This document shows, piece by piece, positions 28,207 through 36,602 of a DNA stretch of 64,000 nucleotides. Where the stretch lies: contig NZ_JAICBX010000003.1 of NCBI RefSeq assembly GCF_019492055.1, positions 186,001 to 250,000 on the forward strand. Reading direction: 5' to 3'. This stretch comes from Flavimaribacter sediminis. GTDB taxonomy: Bacteria > Pseudomonadota > Alphaproteobacteria > Rhizobiales > Rhizobiaceae. Position 1 is the stretch's first letter. Every line of letters starts with the position of its first letter. The notes beneath the pieces were generated by a model. The model was not told the DNA's origin. It made no database searches and was given only the letters and a program-made list of their open reading frames with translations. Position numbers and translations under genes: made by a program.

Positions 28207-29295
28207 TCAGGACTGAACGTAGTTGGAGGCGTTGTGCTTTTCCATCACCTCCGAAAACCGTCTGGCGAACGCGTCGTCGGCCAGTTTCTTGCGGCGCTGG
28301 ATATCCTGTGTCGAGAGCATGTTCTTTTCGTGCATTTCCAGAAGATCGGCGATGTGGCGCTGCGCCGCCGAACCGATGCCGGCCATGGTTTCTTCGGCCG
28401 CGGTGTCGACCTGACTTCCGAGCGTATTGATCTTGTGAGCGACATCCTGCTGGGCGGCTGTCTTCAGCGAATCTTCCAGGGCCTTGTAAAGAACGATGCG
28501 CTGTTCGGTGTCGATGGTCAGCTTGTTGATCAGTGTGTTCTGTGCGGCGATCTGGTTGTTGAGGGAATCGACGAAGGTCTGGAACATCGACGTGTAGCGC
28601 TCAAGCGTCTGGCTTTCAGCCAGCAATTCCTGCTCCTTGGCCTGAGCCTGATTATACTCGGTGGCGAGCGCCGTGCGTTCGGATTCAAGTTGCGTGCGGG
28701 TCGACTGGTCGGTGGACGCCGCGATCTTGTTCTCGATATCCATCAGCAACGGGTTGAGTTCCTCGATGCGGGCTTGCGTGGTCTCGAGACTCGCCATCGT
28801 CGATTTGCGTCGTTCGATGACCTGGACGAGACTGGCCTCGGATGTCTTGTAACGGTCCTCGAGGACGGATTTCTGCTCCTTCAGAATGCCGACGATGGCG
28901 TCAGACTTCGCCAGCAATTCCTGGAGATTGTCGGACAGCGACATGTTGCGCACCCGGTCGGTGCGCAGTCGCTGCATGCGCTGCTTGGAAAAGACGCCGA
29001 CGAATTTCTCCCACCCGGAAAAATTCTTCATGCTCTCGAACTCGGCGCCGAAGACGTTTGTCGCGTCTTCAAGACCGATGATGAGATCAGCGATATTGCC
29101 TTCCATGACTTTCTGCTGACGGATCACATCCTCGATACGCGCATTCTCGATCTCGAATTCCGCGTCTCCGAGTTTGGTCTCGGCTTTGGAAAATTCCTGT
29201 AGAACCGCCCCGGATTTCTCGATCTTCGACCGCATGTCGTTGACGATATCGCGGGTCTTTTCAATCTCCGCGTCCATATTCTGCAGCTTCGCCAT
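28207..29295 (-). CDS. Coiled-coil protein, first gene of AAA+ operon
   Basis: Most of the 362 residues form predicted long coiled coil, with heptad-like runs rich in Glu, Lys, Gln and Leu (about residues 1-75 and 110-310). A short non-coil hinge FSGWEKFVGVFSKQRMQRLR lies at about 92-111. The protein has no cysteines and no membrane span. It resembles TelA- or phage-shock-type scaffolds in general build, though I see no specific signature. An AGAGGGAA ribosome binding site precedes the ATG at 29295. It opens the five-gene operon and could oligomerise as a scaffold or ATPase substrate. Confidence 0.7.
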   Translation of the reverse strand: MAKLQNMDAEIEKTRDIVNDMRSKIEKSGAVLQEFSKAETKLGDAEFEIENARIEDVIRQQKVMEGNIADLIIGLEDATNVFGAEFESMKNFSGWEKFVGVFSKQRMQRLRTDRVRNMSLSDNLQELLAKSDAIVGILKEQKSVLEDRYKTSEASLVQVIERRKSTMASLETTQARIEELNPLLMDIENKIAASTDQSTRTQLESERTALATEYNQAQAKEQELLAESQTLERYTSMFQTFVDSLNNQIAAQNTLINKLTIDTEQRIVLYKALEDSLKTAAQQDVAHKINTLGSQVDTAAEETMAGIGSAAQRHIADLLEMHEKNMLSTQDIQRRKKLADDAFARRFSEVMEKHNASNYVQS

Positions 29296-29339
29296 CCGAT
29301 TCCCTCTCTTTCAACCGCCTGCAAGCATACATGCATCTA

Positions 29340-29352
29340 TGTTGTGACAACA
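29340..29352. promoter_or_regulatory. Perfect palindrome TGTTGT-G-ACAACA
   Basis: A perfect 13-base palindrome lies in the divergent region between the AAA+ operon and the FAD monooxygenase gene, 45 bases before the coiled-coil start. It has the size and symmetry of a dimeric repressor site. No regulator gene is adjacent, so the factor is unknown. Confidence 0.3.
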
Positions 29353-29502
29353 CAATGCAACCGCAAGACAAGAAGTGATTGTTGTTGTCGTTAAAAGACT
29401 CACATGCAATCCGAGACAACGCCCCGGAAGCCCCGCTCAAGTATCGTCTCTTGATCTACTGTAGTATCCTGATCGTCAATTGGAGAAAATTGGGGTATCG
29501 CC

Positions 29503-30990
29503 ATGGAGACGGCAGCCGACGTTTTGATATGCGGCGCGGGCGCGGCTGGACTAGTGCTTGCCATAGATCTCGCCAGAAGAGGCGTCTCCTTCCGCCTGAT
29601 CGACAAGATCGACGAACCCTTCGGCGGCTCGCGCGGCAAGGGGATTCAGCCGCGCAGCCAGGAGATATTCGAGGATCTCGGTGTTCTCGACCGCCTCGTT
29701 GCCGTCGGCGGGATGTACCCGCCCCAGCGAAAACACCGCGACGACGGCGGTTTCACCGAAATCCCGGTCACCGAACACGTCGATCCGACGCCTGCCGAGC
29801 CTTACCACCTTGCTCTCATGGTTCCGCAATATCTGACGGAAGGGGTATTGCGTGACCGGCTTGCAGAAACCGGCCATAAACCGGACTACGGTTGCGAACT
29901 GGTCGGACTCGAGCAGGACGGAAAAAGAGTAAACGCGCGCATCCGCCATAATGAACGGGAAGAGACCATGCGCGCCCGCTTTCTCGTCGGCTCGGACGGC
30001 GGCCGCAGCTTCGTGCGCCATGCGCTCGATGTCGGCTTTGAAGGCAAATCGCTGCAGGCCCGGTCGATCGTCGCGGATGTAAGGCTGACGGGTCTGGACC
30101 GTGACGCCTGGCACATGTACCGGAGAACCGAGGCGGAACAGCTCTCGATATGCCCGCTTGCCGGTACCGATCTTTTCCAGTTGCAGGCCCCCATCCCGCT
30201 CGAAAGCGAACCGGACCTCTCGCTCGGCGGTCTCGAAGCAATGGTAAAGCAACGCACCGGGCGCGACGATATTGCAATTACTCAGGCAAACTGGTCGTCC
30301 TCCTACACTATGAGCGCGCGCCTTGCCGATCGTTACCGCATCGGACGTGTTTTCCTTGCCGGCGACGCCGCCCACATCCATCCGCCAACCGGTGGACAGG
30401 GCCTCAACACCAGCATCCAGGACGCCTACAATCTTGGCTGGAAGCTCGGGGCGGTTCTGGGCGGCGCGCCGGACCGCCTGCTCGACAGCTATGAGGCGGA
30501 GCGACGTCCGGTGGCGGCCGGCATGCTGGGTCTCGCCACAAAACTCCTCGATGAACTCAAGCACGGAGAAATGCGACGGGGCCGCGACGTCGTCCAGCTT
30601 GACATCGGTTATCCGCATTCGCCGCTGCTATTGGAAGAACCGGCACGCACCGGCGGCCTGCGCGGGGGAGACCGCGCGCCCGATGCGCCACTGCAGGGCG
30701 CCGCGGGTCAGGCGCGCAGGCTGTTCGAGATATTCCAAGGCGCGCACTGGACCTTGATCGGGTACGAAACCGGCGACTGCCATCCTCCCGCGCGCAAGGG
30801 GTTGAACATTCACAGGATCGGAGCGGGCCGAGAGCTCGTCGATGTCTGGAGTCATTTCAGCGAGGCCTATGGTCTTGCGGCAGGTGAATGGGCCCTCATT
30901 CGTCCGGATGGCTATGTCGGCGCGATTGTCGGAGAAACCGAGATGGCGCTCCTGGAAGAATACCTGCAGAAAGTGGGGCTGACTGCCTGA
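29503..30990 (+). CDS. FAD-dependent aromatic-type monooxygenase
   Basis: The 495-residue product belongs to the PheA/TfdB group of flavoprotein hydroxylases. The dinucleotide-binding GAGAAGLVLAIDLARRG is at about residues 11-27, the second FAD motif is FLVGSDGGRSFVR (about 162-174), and the GDAAHIHPPTGGQGLNTSIQ motif is at about 288-307. The C-terminal thioredoxin-like extension is short. Such enzymes hydroxylate phenolic or polyketide-like aromatics with NAD(P)H and oxygen; no aromatic-degradation neighbours point to a substrate. It is divergent from the AAA+ operon and converges with the HAD gene. Confidence 0.88.
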   Translation: METAADVLICGAGAAGLVLAIDLARRGVSFRLIDKIDEPFGGSRGKGIQPRSQEIFEDLGVLDRLVAVGGMYPPQRKHRDDGGFTEIPVTEHVDPTPAEPYHLALMVPQYLTEGVLRDRLAETGHKPDYGCELVGLEQDGKRVNARIRHNEREETMRARFLVGSDGGRSFVRHALDVGFEGKSLQARSIVADVRLTGLDRDAWHMYRRTEAEQLSICPLAGTDLFQLQAPIPLESEPDLSLGGLEAMVKQRTGRDDIAITQANWSSSYTMSARLADRYRIGRVFLAGDAAHIHPPTGGQGLNTSIQDAYNLGWKLGAVLGGAPDRLLDSYEAERRPVAAGMLGLATKLLDELKHGEMRRGRDVVQLDIGYPHSPLLLEEPARTGGLRGGDRAPDAPLQGAAGQARRLFEIFQGAHWTLIGYETGDCHPPARKGLNIHRIGAGRELVDVWSHFSEAYGLAAGEWALIRPDGYVGAIVGETEMALLEEYLQKVGLTA

Positions 30991-30997
30991 TTTGCAG

Positions 30998-31633
30998 TCA
31001 CCTGCCTTGCGGCATTCCATTCCCAAACGCAGCTTCGACAAGGCGCGACAGGCTCGAACCCCGGTCCCAATGGGCCGCACGCCAACCGGCGGCGCGCGCC
31101 GCCTCCACATTGGCGATCGTGTCGTCCACAAGAATGAGGTCTTGCGGTGAGCCGCCGCTTCGCTTCACGGCGGCGTCGAAGAACGCGCGGTCGGGCTTTT
31201 TGGCGCCGATCTGCGCAGAATATGTGATCCCGTCCACGTGCTTGCCGAGACCAAGACGGTCCATCAGATACTTCGCTCTCAGATGCTCCTGATTGCTGGC
31301 CAGGAATATCGCCGCGCCGTTTGCGCGCAACGCGTCACAGTCAGCGAGCACCGAATCGTCGAGCCTGGAATCGTTTTCGAACCAATAATCGACGAATGCC
31401 TGCGGAGTAACTGATGGCGCCAGCGCGGGCAGGCAGGCGGAGAGGACATCAAGCAGGTTCTTCCGACCTATGACGATATCGGGCCAGTGTGGCTCGAAGA
31501 ACGCCTTCTGGAGACCGGCCGGATCCACCCCCAGATCGTTCGCAATGTCGGTTGCCCACGACAGGCCGTCTTCAGGGCGGCCATTGACGACCACACCGTC
31601 GACATCGAGCATCAGGCAGAGCTTACCAGTCAT
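30998..31633 (-). CDS. HAD family hydrolase
   Basis: The 211-residue protein has the HAD motif I LDVDGVV (Asp nucleophile near residue 9, acid/base near 11), motif II LASNQ (about 111-115), the Lys in GAKKPDRAFF, and motif III LILVDDTIANVEAA (about 162-175). The sequence is typical of small phosphatases related to haloacid dehalogenase and epoxide-hydrolase N-terminal phosphatases. It overlaps the cytochrome c stop codon by four bases (ATGA), so the two are co-translated, though no functional tie is obvious. Confidence 0.87.
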   Translation of the reverse strand: MTGKLCLMLDVDGVVVNGRPEDGLSWATDIANDLGVDPAGLQKAFFEPHWPDIVIGRKNLLDVLSACLPALAPSVTPQAFVDYWFENDSRLDDSVLADCDALRANGAAIFLASNQEHLRAKYLMDRLGLGKHVDGITYSAQIGAKKPDRAFFDAAVKRSGGSPQDLILVDDTIANVEAARAAGWRAAHWDRGSSLSRLVEAAFGNGMPQGR

Positions 31634-32019
31634 TCCGCCGCGGAAGGATCGGACAGATAAGCAAGCAGGTTCTCGATATCGCCGTCCTTCTTGAAGCCGG
31701 CGAAGACCATGGTCGTCTTTTTGACCAGCGCCCTGGGTTTGCGGAGATAGACGGTGAGCGTCTCCTCGTCCCAGACTTTGCCGTCGGCGCCGAATTCAGT
31801 CATCGCGCCGGAATATTTGAAACTGTCAATGCTGGCGACTGGACGGCCAACAATACCGACCAGGTGCGGCCCGACCCTGTTCTTTTCCTGATCAACCGTA
31901 TGACAAGCCCTGCATTTCCTGAAAACCTTGGCGCCCTCCGCCGGGTCGCCGTCGGCAAGCGCCGGCGCGGTCGCGGATATCGTGAAAACGGCCATCGCGG
32001 CGAGGAATTTCGAAAACAT
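31630..32019 (-). CDS. Periplasmic cytochrome c, class I
   Basis: The 129-residue precursor has a clear signal peptide (MFSKFLAAMAVFTISATAPALA, cleaved near residue 22) and one haem-binding CRACH motif. The axial Met is in KTTMVFAGF near residue 101, so this is a soluble c-type cytochrome of the c2/c550 kind that shuttles electrons in the periplasm. An ATG at 32067 is in frame, but the signal peptide and a GGGGGA site favour 32019. It is coupled to the HAD gene by overlap. Confidence 0.92.
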   Translation of the reverse strand: MFSKFLAAMAVFTISATAPALADGDPAEGAKVFRKCRACHTVDQEKNRVGPHLVGIVGRPVASIDSFKYSGAMTEFGADGKVWDEETLTVYLRKPRALVKKTTMVFAGFKKDGDIENLLAYLSDPSAAE

Positions 32020-32109
32020 GGCTTGGTCCCCCGGGCTGTTGTCGTCGAACACGCGGATTCTATACACAATTTGCCGGCTCTGGACATGACACGGTGACGC
32101 ATCGCGCAG

Positions 32110-32691
32110 CTATGAACGCCCCATGGCCTCTTTCCAGTGACGGCGGCAGAGCGAAACATATCTGTCGTTGCCGCCGATTTCGACCTGCGATCCCTCGCGA
32201 AGCGGTTTGCCGTCAGCGCCCAGACGCACGACCATCGTCGCCTTTCGCCCGCATTCGCAGATCGTGCGGATTTCCCTGAGCGAATCGGCGATGGCGAGCA
32301 GCACCCTTGAACCGGGGAAAAGCGCACCCTGAAAATCCGTGCGCAGTCCATAGGTCATGGCCGGAATATCCAGTTCGTCGACGGCGCGCGCCAGTTGCCA
32401 GACCTGATCTTCGCTCATGAATTGCGCTTCATCGACAAAAATGCAGGCAGCCGGCGTCTCCTCATGCTGTCGACGGATCATCTCGAAAAGATCGTCCTGC
32501 GTGGAAAACGGAATTGCATCCGATTCGAGACCGATGCGGGAACCGATTTTGCCCTTGCCCGACCGGTCGTCGAGGGCGGCGATGAACAACAGCGTGTGCA
32601 TGCCGCGTTCCCGGTAATTGTAGGAGGCCTGCAGCAGGAGCGTCGATTTGCCGGCGTTCATCGCCGAATAGCTGAAATAGAGCTTTGCCAA
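32110..32691 (-). CDS. tdk: Thymidine kinase
   Basis: This type II thymidine kinase phosphorylates thymidine with ATP. The P-loop is SAMNAGKST (about residues 9-17), the Walker B-like segment is FVDEAQFM, and a zinc site is suggested by CECGRKA and SLCRRHW. The ORF is open to an ATG at 32745, but family members start MAKLYF; here that corresponds to a TTG at 32691, giving 193 residues. I chose the TTG on homology, since no strong ribosome binding site decides between them. Confidence 0.92.
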   Translation of the reverse strand: MAKLYFSYSAMNAGKSTLLLQASYNYRERGMHTLLFIAALDDRSGKGKIGSRIGLESDAIPFSTQDDLFEMIRRQHEETPAACIFVDEAQFMSEDQVWQLARAVDELDIPAMTYGLRTDFQGALFPGSRVLLAIADSLREIRTICECGRKATMVVRLGADGKPLREGSQVEIGGNDRYVSLCRRHWKEAMGRS

Positions 32692-32777
32692 TTCCCGATT
32701 CCGAATTCGAATTCGTCCGGACGCACCATAGGAGCCGCGCTCCATGCGGCAAGCAGCGGGAAGCGGTTTTCCCCGCC

Positions 32778-33350
32778 TTACTGACCAATCTGCCTTTCCA
32801 GATAGTCTTCAACCAGTTCAGCAGCGGACATGCCCGCAGGAAGGCTGCCGAGCGCCTTGCGGATATAGAGCCCGTCGATCATCGAGGCCATGCCTTCGGC
32901 GACAGCGCCTGACCGTGCGCCGATCAGCGGTTTCAGATTGTATATCAGGTTCGATCGCAGCCGACGCGAATAGATCGACAGCAACGCATGGGCCTTGTCC
33001 GACTCCTGTGCGTGGACGTAAAACACAAGCCAGACCGATATTGTCTCCGGTCGGAACTGTTCGGAACCGAGACTGGCCCGGATGATGGCAATTAAACGTT
33101 CATGAGGCGTTGTCGCCTCTTCGAGTTTCGCCCGCACCTCGCGCCGGTATTCCGCCAGCAAATGACGCATGGCTGACAGCAGCAGATCTTCCTTGTTGTT
33201 GAAATAGTGGTGGGCAAGCCCCTGCGAAACACCGGCGCGCTGGGCGATTTCGCGGATCGTGACGTCGATCGAACCCTTGGAGTGTATCGCCGAAATCGCC
33301 GCCTCGACCAGCGACTTGCGCCTGATTGGCTCCATTCCCACCTTCGGCAT
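32778..33350 (-). CDS. betI: TetR-type choline-responsive repressor BetI
   Basis: The 190-residue repressor has an N-terminal helix-turn-helix (TIREIAQRAGVSQGLAHHYF, about residues 30-49) and a BetI-type C-terminal ligand domain ending MIDGLYIRKAL. Its start MPKVGMEPIRRKSLVEAA closely parallels E. coli BetI. An in-frame ATG lies at 33371, but AAGGA before 33350 and the family N-terminus favour the latter. It is divergent from choX, and a BetI-like operator lies between them. BetI normally releases DNA when choline is present. The betA/betB oxidation genes are not in this window. Confidence 0.92.
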   Translation of the reverse strand: MPKVGMEPIRRKSLVEAAISAIHSKGSIDVTIREIAQRAGVSQGLAHHYFNNKEDLLLSAMRHLLAEYRREVRAKLEEATTPHERLIAIIRASLGSEQFRPETISVWLVFYVHAQESDKAHALLSIYSRRLRSNLIYNLKPLIGARSGAVAEGMASMIDGLYIRKALGSLPAGMSAAELVEDYLERQIGQ

Positions 33351-33409
33351 TTGCGTCCTTTCACTTGTCAACGTAGCGATTATGCGTCATTTTTCGCGCG
33401 GCAGGCGAT

Positions 33410-33430
33410 TTATTTTGAACGCACATTCAA
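33410..33430. promoter_or_regulatory. Predicted BetI operator
   Basis: The betI-choX gap holds an inverted repeat TTGAA (33415-33419) and TTCAA (33426-33430) flanked by A+T. Read on the minus strand, the 21-base site agrees at 17 positions with the E. coli bet operator as I remember it. It is well placed to control betI and choXWV together. Confidence 0.6.
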
Positions 33431-33503
33431 TAAAGCTTGCAAATTCTCGCTGTTTATGGCGCGATAGGCGGGGAAGTGTAAAACAGAAAAACAGGGGCCC
33501 CGC

Positions 33504-34448
33504 ATGAAGACTATCACATCATCCATTCTCGCTTTCGCCATGAGCGCGGCCATCGCCGCCCCGTCTCTGGCGGCGGATCCGGAAAGCTGCGGCACGGTGA
33601 CCTTCTCCGACGTCGGCTGGACGGACATAACAGCGACCACAGCGGCCACGACGAGCGTTCTTGAAGCGCTTGGTTACGAGGCTGACGTAAAGGTTCTTTC
33701 CGTGCCGGTCACCTATACCGCGCTCAAGGAAGGCGATATCGACGTATTCCTCGGCAACTGGATGCCGACCATGGAAGCCGACATCGCGCCCTACCGCGAA
33801 GACGGATCGGTCGAGACGGTTCGCGAGAACCTCGAAGGCGCGAAATACACGCTCGCAACCAACGCCGCAGGCGCCAAGCTCGGCATCGACGATTTCAGCA
33901 AGATCGCCGAAAACAAGGACGCGCTCGACGGCAAGATCTACGGCATCGAGCCCGGAAATGACGGCAACCGCCTGATCCTCGACATGATCTCGTCCGATAC
34001 GTTCGGCCTGAAGGATTTCGAACTCGTCGAATCGTCCGAGCAGGGCATGCTCGCCCAGGTGGCGCGCGACGTGAAGCGCGACCAGCCGATCGTGTTTCTC
34101 GGCTGGGCGCCGCATCCCATGAACGCGAATTTCGACCTCACCTACCTTTCAGGCGGCGACGACGTTTTCGGACCCGACTTCGGCGGCGCGACCGTCTACA
34201 CCAACGTGCGCGCCGGTTACACCGACGACTGTCCGAATGTCGGCCAGTTCCTGAAGAACCTGAAGTTCACACTCGCCATGGAAAACGAGATCATGGGCGC
34301 GATCCTCGACGACGGCGAAGATCCGCAGGATGCGGCCAAAGCCTGGCTGAAGGCCAATCCGGACGCGCTCGCTCCGTGGCTCGAGGGCGTTACGACCCTC
34401 GACGGCGGCGACGCCATGCCGGCCGTCAAATCCAGCCTCGGTCTCTGA
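33504..34448 (+). CDS. choX: Choline ABC transporter, substrate-binding protein
   Basis: The 314-residue precursor has a signal peptide (about residues 1-23, ending APSLAA) and the OpuAC-type binding fold. VGWTDITATTAATTSVLEAL, DVFLGNWMPTME and FLGWAPHPMN are ChoX/ProX features; the Trp and Tyr residues in them normally form the aromatic box around the trimethylammonium group. It is the first gene of choXWV and lies opposite betI, pointing to choline rather than glycine betaine. A strong terminator after it probably keeps this protein in excess over the membrane parts. Confidence 0.93.
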   Translation: MKTITSSILAFAMSAAIAAPSLAADPESCGTVTFSDVGWTDITATTAATTSVLEALGYEADVKVLSVPVTYTALKEGDIDVFLGNWMPTMEADIAPYREDGSVETVRENLEGAKYTLATNAAGAKLGIDDFSKIAENKDALDGKIYGIEPGNDGNRLILDMISSDTFGLKDFELVESSEQGMLAQVARDVKRDQPIVFLGWAPHPMNANFDLTYLSGGDDVFGPDFGGATVYTNVRAGYTDDCPNVGQFLKNLKFTLAMENEIMGAILDDGEDPQDAAKAWLKANPDALAPWLEGVTTLDGGDAMPAVKSSLGL

Positions 34449-34464
34449 GGCACATCTGATCACT

Positions 34465-34500
34465 CCGCCCCGGCGTCGCCTCCGGGGCGGACTTTTAATT
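34465..34500 (+). terminator. Rho-independent terminator between choX and choW
   Basis: CCGCCCCGG (34465-34473) and CCGGGGCGG (34482-34490) form a perfect 9-bp stem with an 8-base loop, followed by ACTTTTAATTT. Being inside the cho operon it should be only partly effective, limiting choWV relative to choX. Confidence 0.8.
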
Positions 34501-34537
34501 TCTGCAGCCAAAGCGCGAACCGCGCCGCAATACTCTC

Positions 34538-34551
34538 TCGAAACGTTTCGA
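34538..34551. promoter_or_regulatory. Perfect palindrome TCGAAACGTTTCGA
   Basis: This 14-base perfect palindrome with a central CG lies in the choX-choW gap, behind the terminator and 75 bases before choW. The pattern resembles operators of LacI-family regulators. It may mark a separate promoter for choWV. No LacI-type gene is in the window. Confidence 0.35.
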
Positions 34552-34625
34552 CAAAGTGATATGGTGACGCGCGCCCGACACTGTCCCATTGTGACGGGAA
34601 CCATCAGGAAAGGCGAGGACCAGCC

Positions 34626-35462
34626 ATGGAATGGCTGACGGAGTACAAGATTCCCATCGGCAAATGGTCCAAGGCCGTCGTCGATTGGCTCACGGAAAAC
34701 GCCGACTGGTTTTTTGACGGACTGGCCGAAATTCTCGGAGCCGTCATCGACGCCATCATGTGGGTCCTTCAAACGCCGCCGCCGCTTGTCGTTATCCTGG
34801 CTTTGACCGCGATCGCCTATGTCATTCGCAGGTCGTGGCCGATCACCGTCTTTGTCCTTCTCAGCCTGCTCTTTGTCGTCAACCAGGGGTACTGGACGGA
34901 AACCACGGAAACGCTGACCCTCGTCATGACGGCCTGCATTGTCTGCATGGTGATCGGCGTGCCTGTGGGCATCGCCGCCGCCCACAGGCCGAAGCTGTAT
35001 GCAACGCTGCGTCCCGTGCTGGACCTGATGCAGACGCTGCCGAGCTTCGTCTATCTCATCCCGGCGATCATCTTTTTTGGCATCGGCATGGTTCCTGGCC
35101 TTATCGCGACCGCGATCTTCGTCCTGCCGGCGCCAATCCGCCTGACGCATCTGGGAATCACCTCGACGCCGCAATCCCTGCTTGAGGCCGGCGAAGCGTT
35201 CGGCGCAACGCCGCGACAGTTGCTCTGGAAAGTCGAACTCCCCTACGCCATGCCGCAAATCATGGCGGGTCTCACCCAGACAATCATGCTGTCGCTTTCG
35301 ATGGTCGTGATCGCGGCCCTGGTCGGCGCCGACGGGTTGGGCGTTCCGGTCGTCCGCGCCCTGAACTCCGTCAACACCGCTCTCGGCTTCGAGGCGGGCT
35401 TCGTCATCGTCGTCATCGCCATCGTGCTTGATCGGGTGCTTAGAGCGGGAGACGGTAAATGA
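34626..35462 (+). CDS. choW: Choline ABC transporter, permease
   Basis: The 278-residue permease has about six membrane segments, the first near residues 53-70 after a cytosolic start and the last near 255-272. The inner-membrane coupling loop EAGEAFGATPRQLLWKVELP (about 188-207) contains the EAA-type contact for the ATPase. It belongs to the OpuAB/ProW class. The next gene's ATG overlaps its TGA (ATGA). A GAGGAC sequence lies just before the ATG. Confidence 0.93.
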   Translation: MEWLTEYKIPIGKWSKAVVDWLTENADWFFDGLAEILGAVIDAIMWVLQTPPPLVVILALTAIAYVIRRSWPITVFVLLSLLFVVNQGYWTETTETLTLVMTACIVCMVIGVPVGIAAAHRPKLYATLRPVLDLMQTLPSFVYLIPAIIFFGIGMVPGLIATAIFVLPAPIRLTHLGITSTPQSLLEAGEAFGATPRQLLWKVELPYAMPQIMAGLTQTIMLSLSMVVIAALVGADGLGVPVVRALNSVNTALGFEAGFVIVVIAIVLDRVLRAGDGK

Positions 35463-36520
35463 TTGGCGATCCGGTGGTTCGTTTCGAAAATGTCGATATC
35501 GTCTTCGGCGACAATCCGGCGTTGGCTCTGCCGCTGATAGACCGGGGCGAGAGCCGCGACGCCATCCAGGAAACGACCGGACAGATCCTCGGCGTCGCCG
35601 GCGCAGAACTCGATGTCATGGAAGGCGAGATCATCGTCCTCATGGGATTGTCCGGCTCGGGCAAATCGACGCTCCTTCGCGCCGTCAACGGCCTCAACCC
35701 GATCGCGCGCGGACAGACGCTGGTCGACAGCGGGTCCGGTTTCGTCAATCCGCAACAATGTTCAGCGAAAGAACTTCGAAAGCTGAGAACCAACCGCGTC
35801 GCCATGGTCTTCCAGCAATTCGGGCTGCTGCCCTGGCGCACGGTCGAGGACAATGTCGGCTTCGGGTTGGAGCTCGCAGGCGTTTCCACCGCCGAACGCA
35901 AGACACGGGTTCGCGAGCAACTCGACCTTGTCGGGCTATCGCAATGGGCGGATCGCAAGGTCAACGAACTTTCGGGCGGCATGCAGCAGCGCGTCGGACT
36001 TGCAAGAGCCTTTGCAACAGGCGCGCCCATCCTGCTCATGGACGAGCCCTTTTCGGCGCTCGACCCTCTGATCCGCACGCGTCTGCAGGATGAACTGCTG
36101 CAGCTCCAGGCGCAGTTGCAAAAGACCATCATTTTCGTCAGTCACGATCTCGACGAGGCTTTCCGGATTGGTAATCGCATCGCCATCATGGAAGGCGGGC
36201 GGATCGTGCAATGCGGCACGCCGCAGGAAATCGTCCAGAACCCGGCCAACGAATACGTCGCGGATTTCGTCGCCAACATGAACCCGCTGACCATGCTGAT
36301 CGCCTCCGACGTCATGGCTGAGGGCATCAGCGAAGCAGCGTCACAAGACAGCTTTTCGGCGACGGCGGCTCCAGACACGCCGCTCGTCGACATTCTGGAT
36401 TCGATTGCCGCCAAACCCGGCGCCGTGGGGATCGTCAGCAACGGCCGGATCGTCGGTTCGATAACCTCGCAAGACATTGTGAAGGGCTTGACCCGTCATC
36501 GCCAATCTGCCACCGAGTAG
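35459..36520 (+). CDS. choV: Choline ABC transporter, ATP-binding protein
   Basis: The 353-residue ATPase has Walker A GLSGSGKST (about residues 63-71), the Q-loop VFQQFGLLPW, the signature LSGGMQQRVGLARA (about 170-183), Walker B ILLMDEPFSALDP and the switch VSHDLDEA. The C-terminal ~70 residues form a truncated CBS-like regulatory part (VDILDSIAAKPGAVGIVSNG), as in ProV/OpuAA proteins. It completes the ChoXWV importer. Confidence 0.94.
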   Translation: MIGDPVVRFENVDIVFGDNPALALPLIDRGESRDAIQETTGQILGVAGAELDVMEGEIIVLMGLSGSGKSTLLRAVNGLNPIARGQTLVDSGSGFVNPQQCSAKELRKLRTNRVAMVFQQFGLLPWRTVEDNVGFGLELAGVSTAERKTRVREQLDLVGLSQWADRKVNELSGGMQQRVGLARAFATGAPILLMDEPFSALDPLIRTRLQDELLQLQAQLQKTIIFVSHDLDEAFRIGNRIAIMEGGRIVQCGTPQEIVQNPANEYVADFVANMNPLTMLIASDVMAEGISEAASQDSFSATAAPDTPLVDILDSIAAKPGAVGIVSNGRIVGSITSQDIVKGLTRHRQSATE

Positions 36521-36602
36521 CCAACCTGCAGCTGGCTAACAGGCGGCTCAGACAACAATCACGCAGAACTCCGGCCAAGGAATTCAAAGAGAGAGATTCG
36601 AG

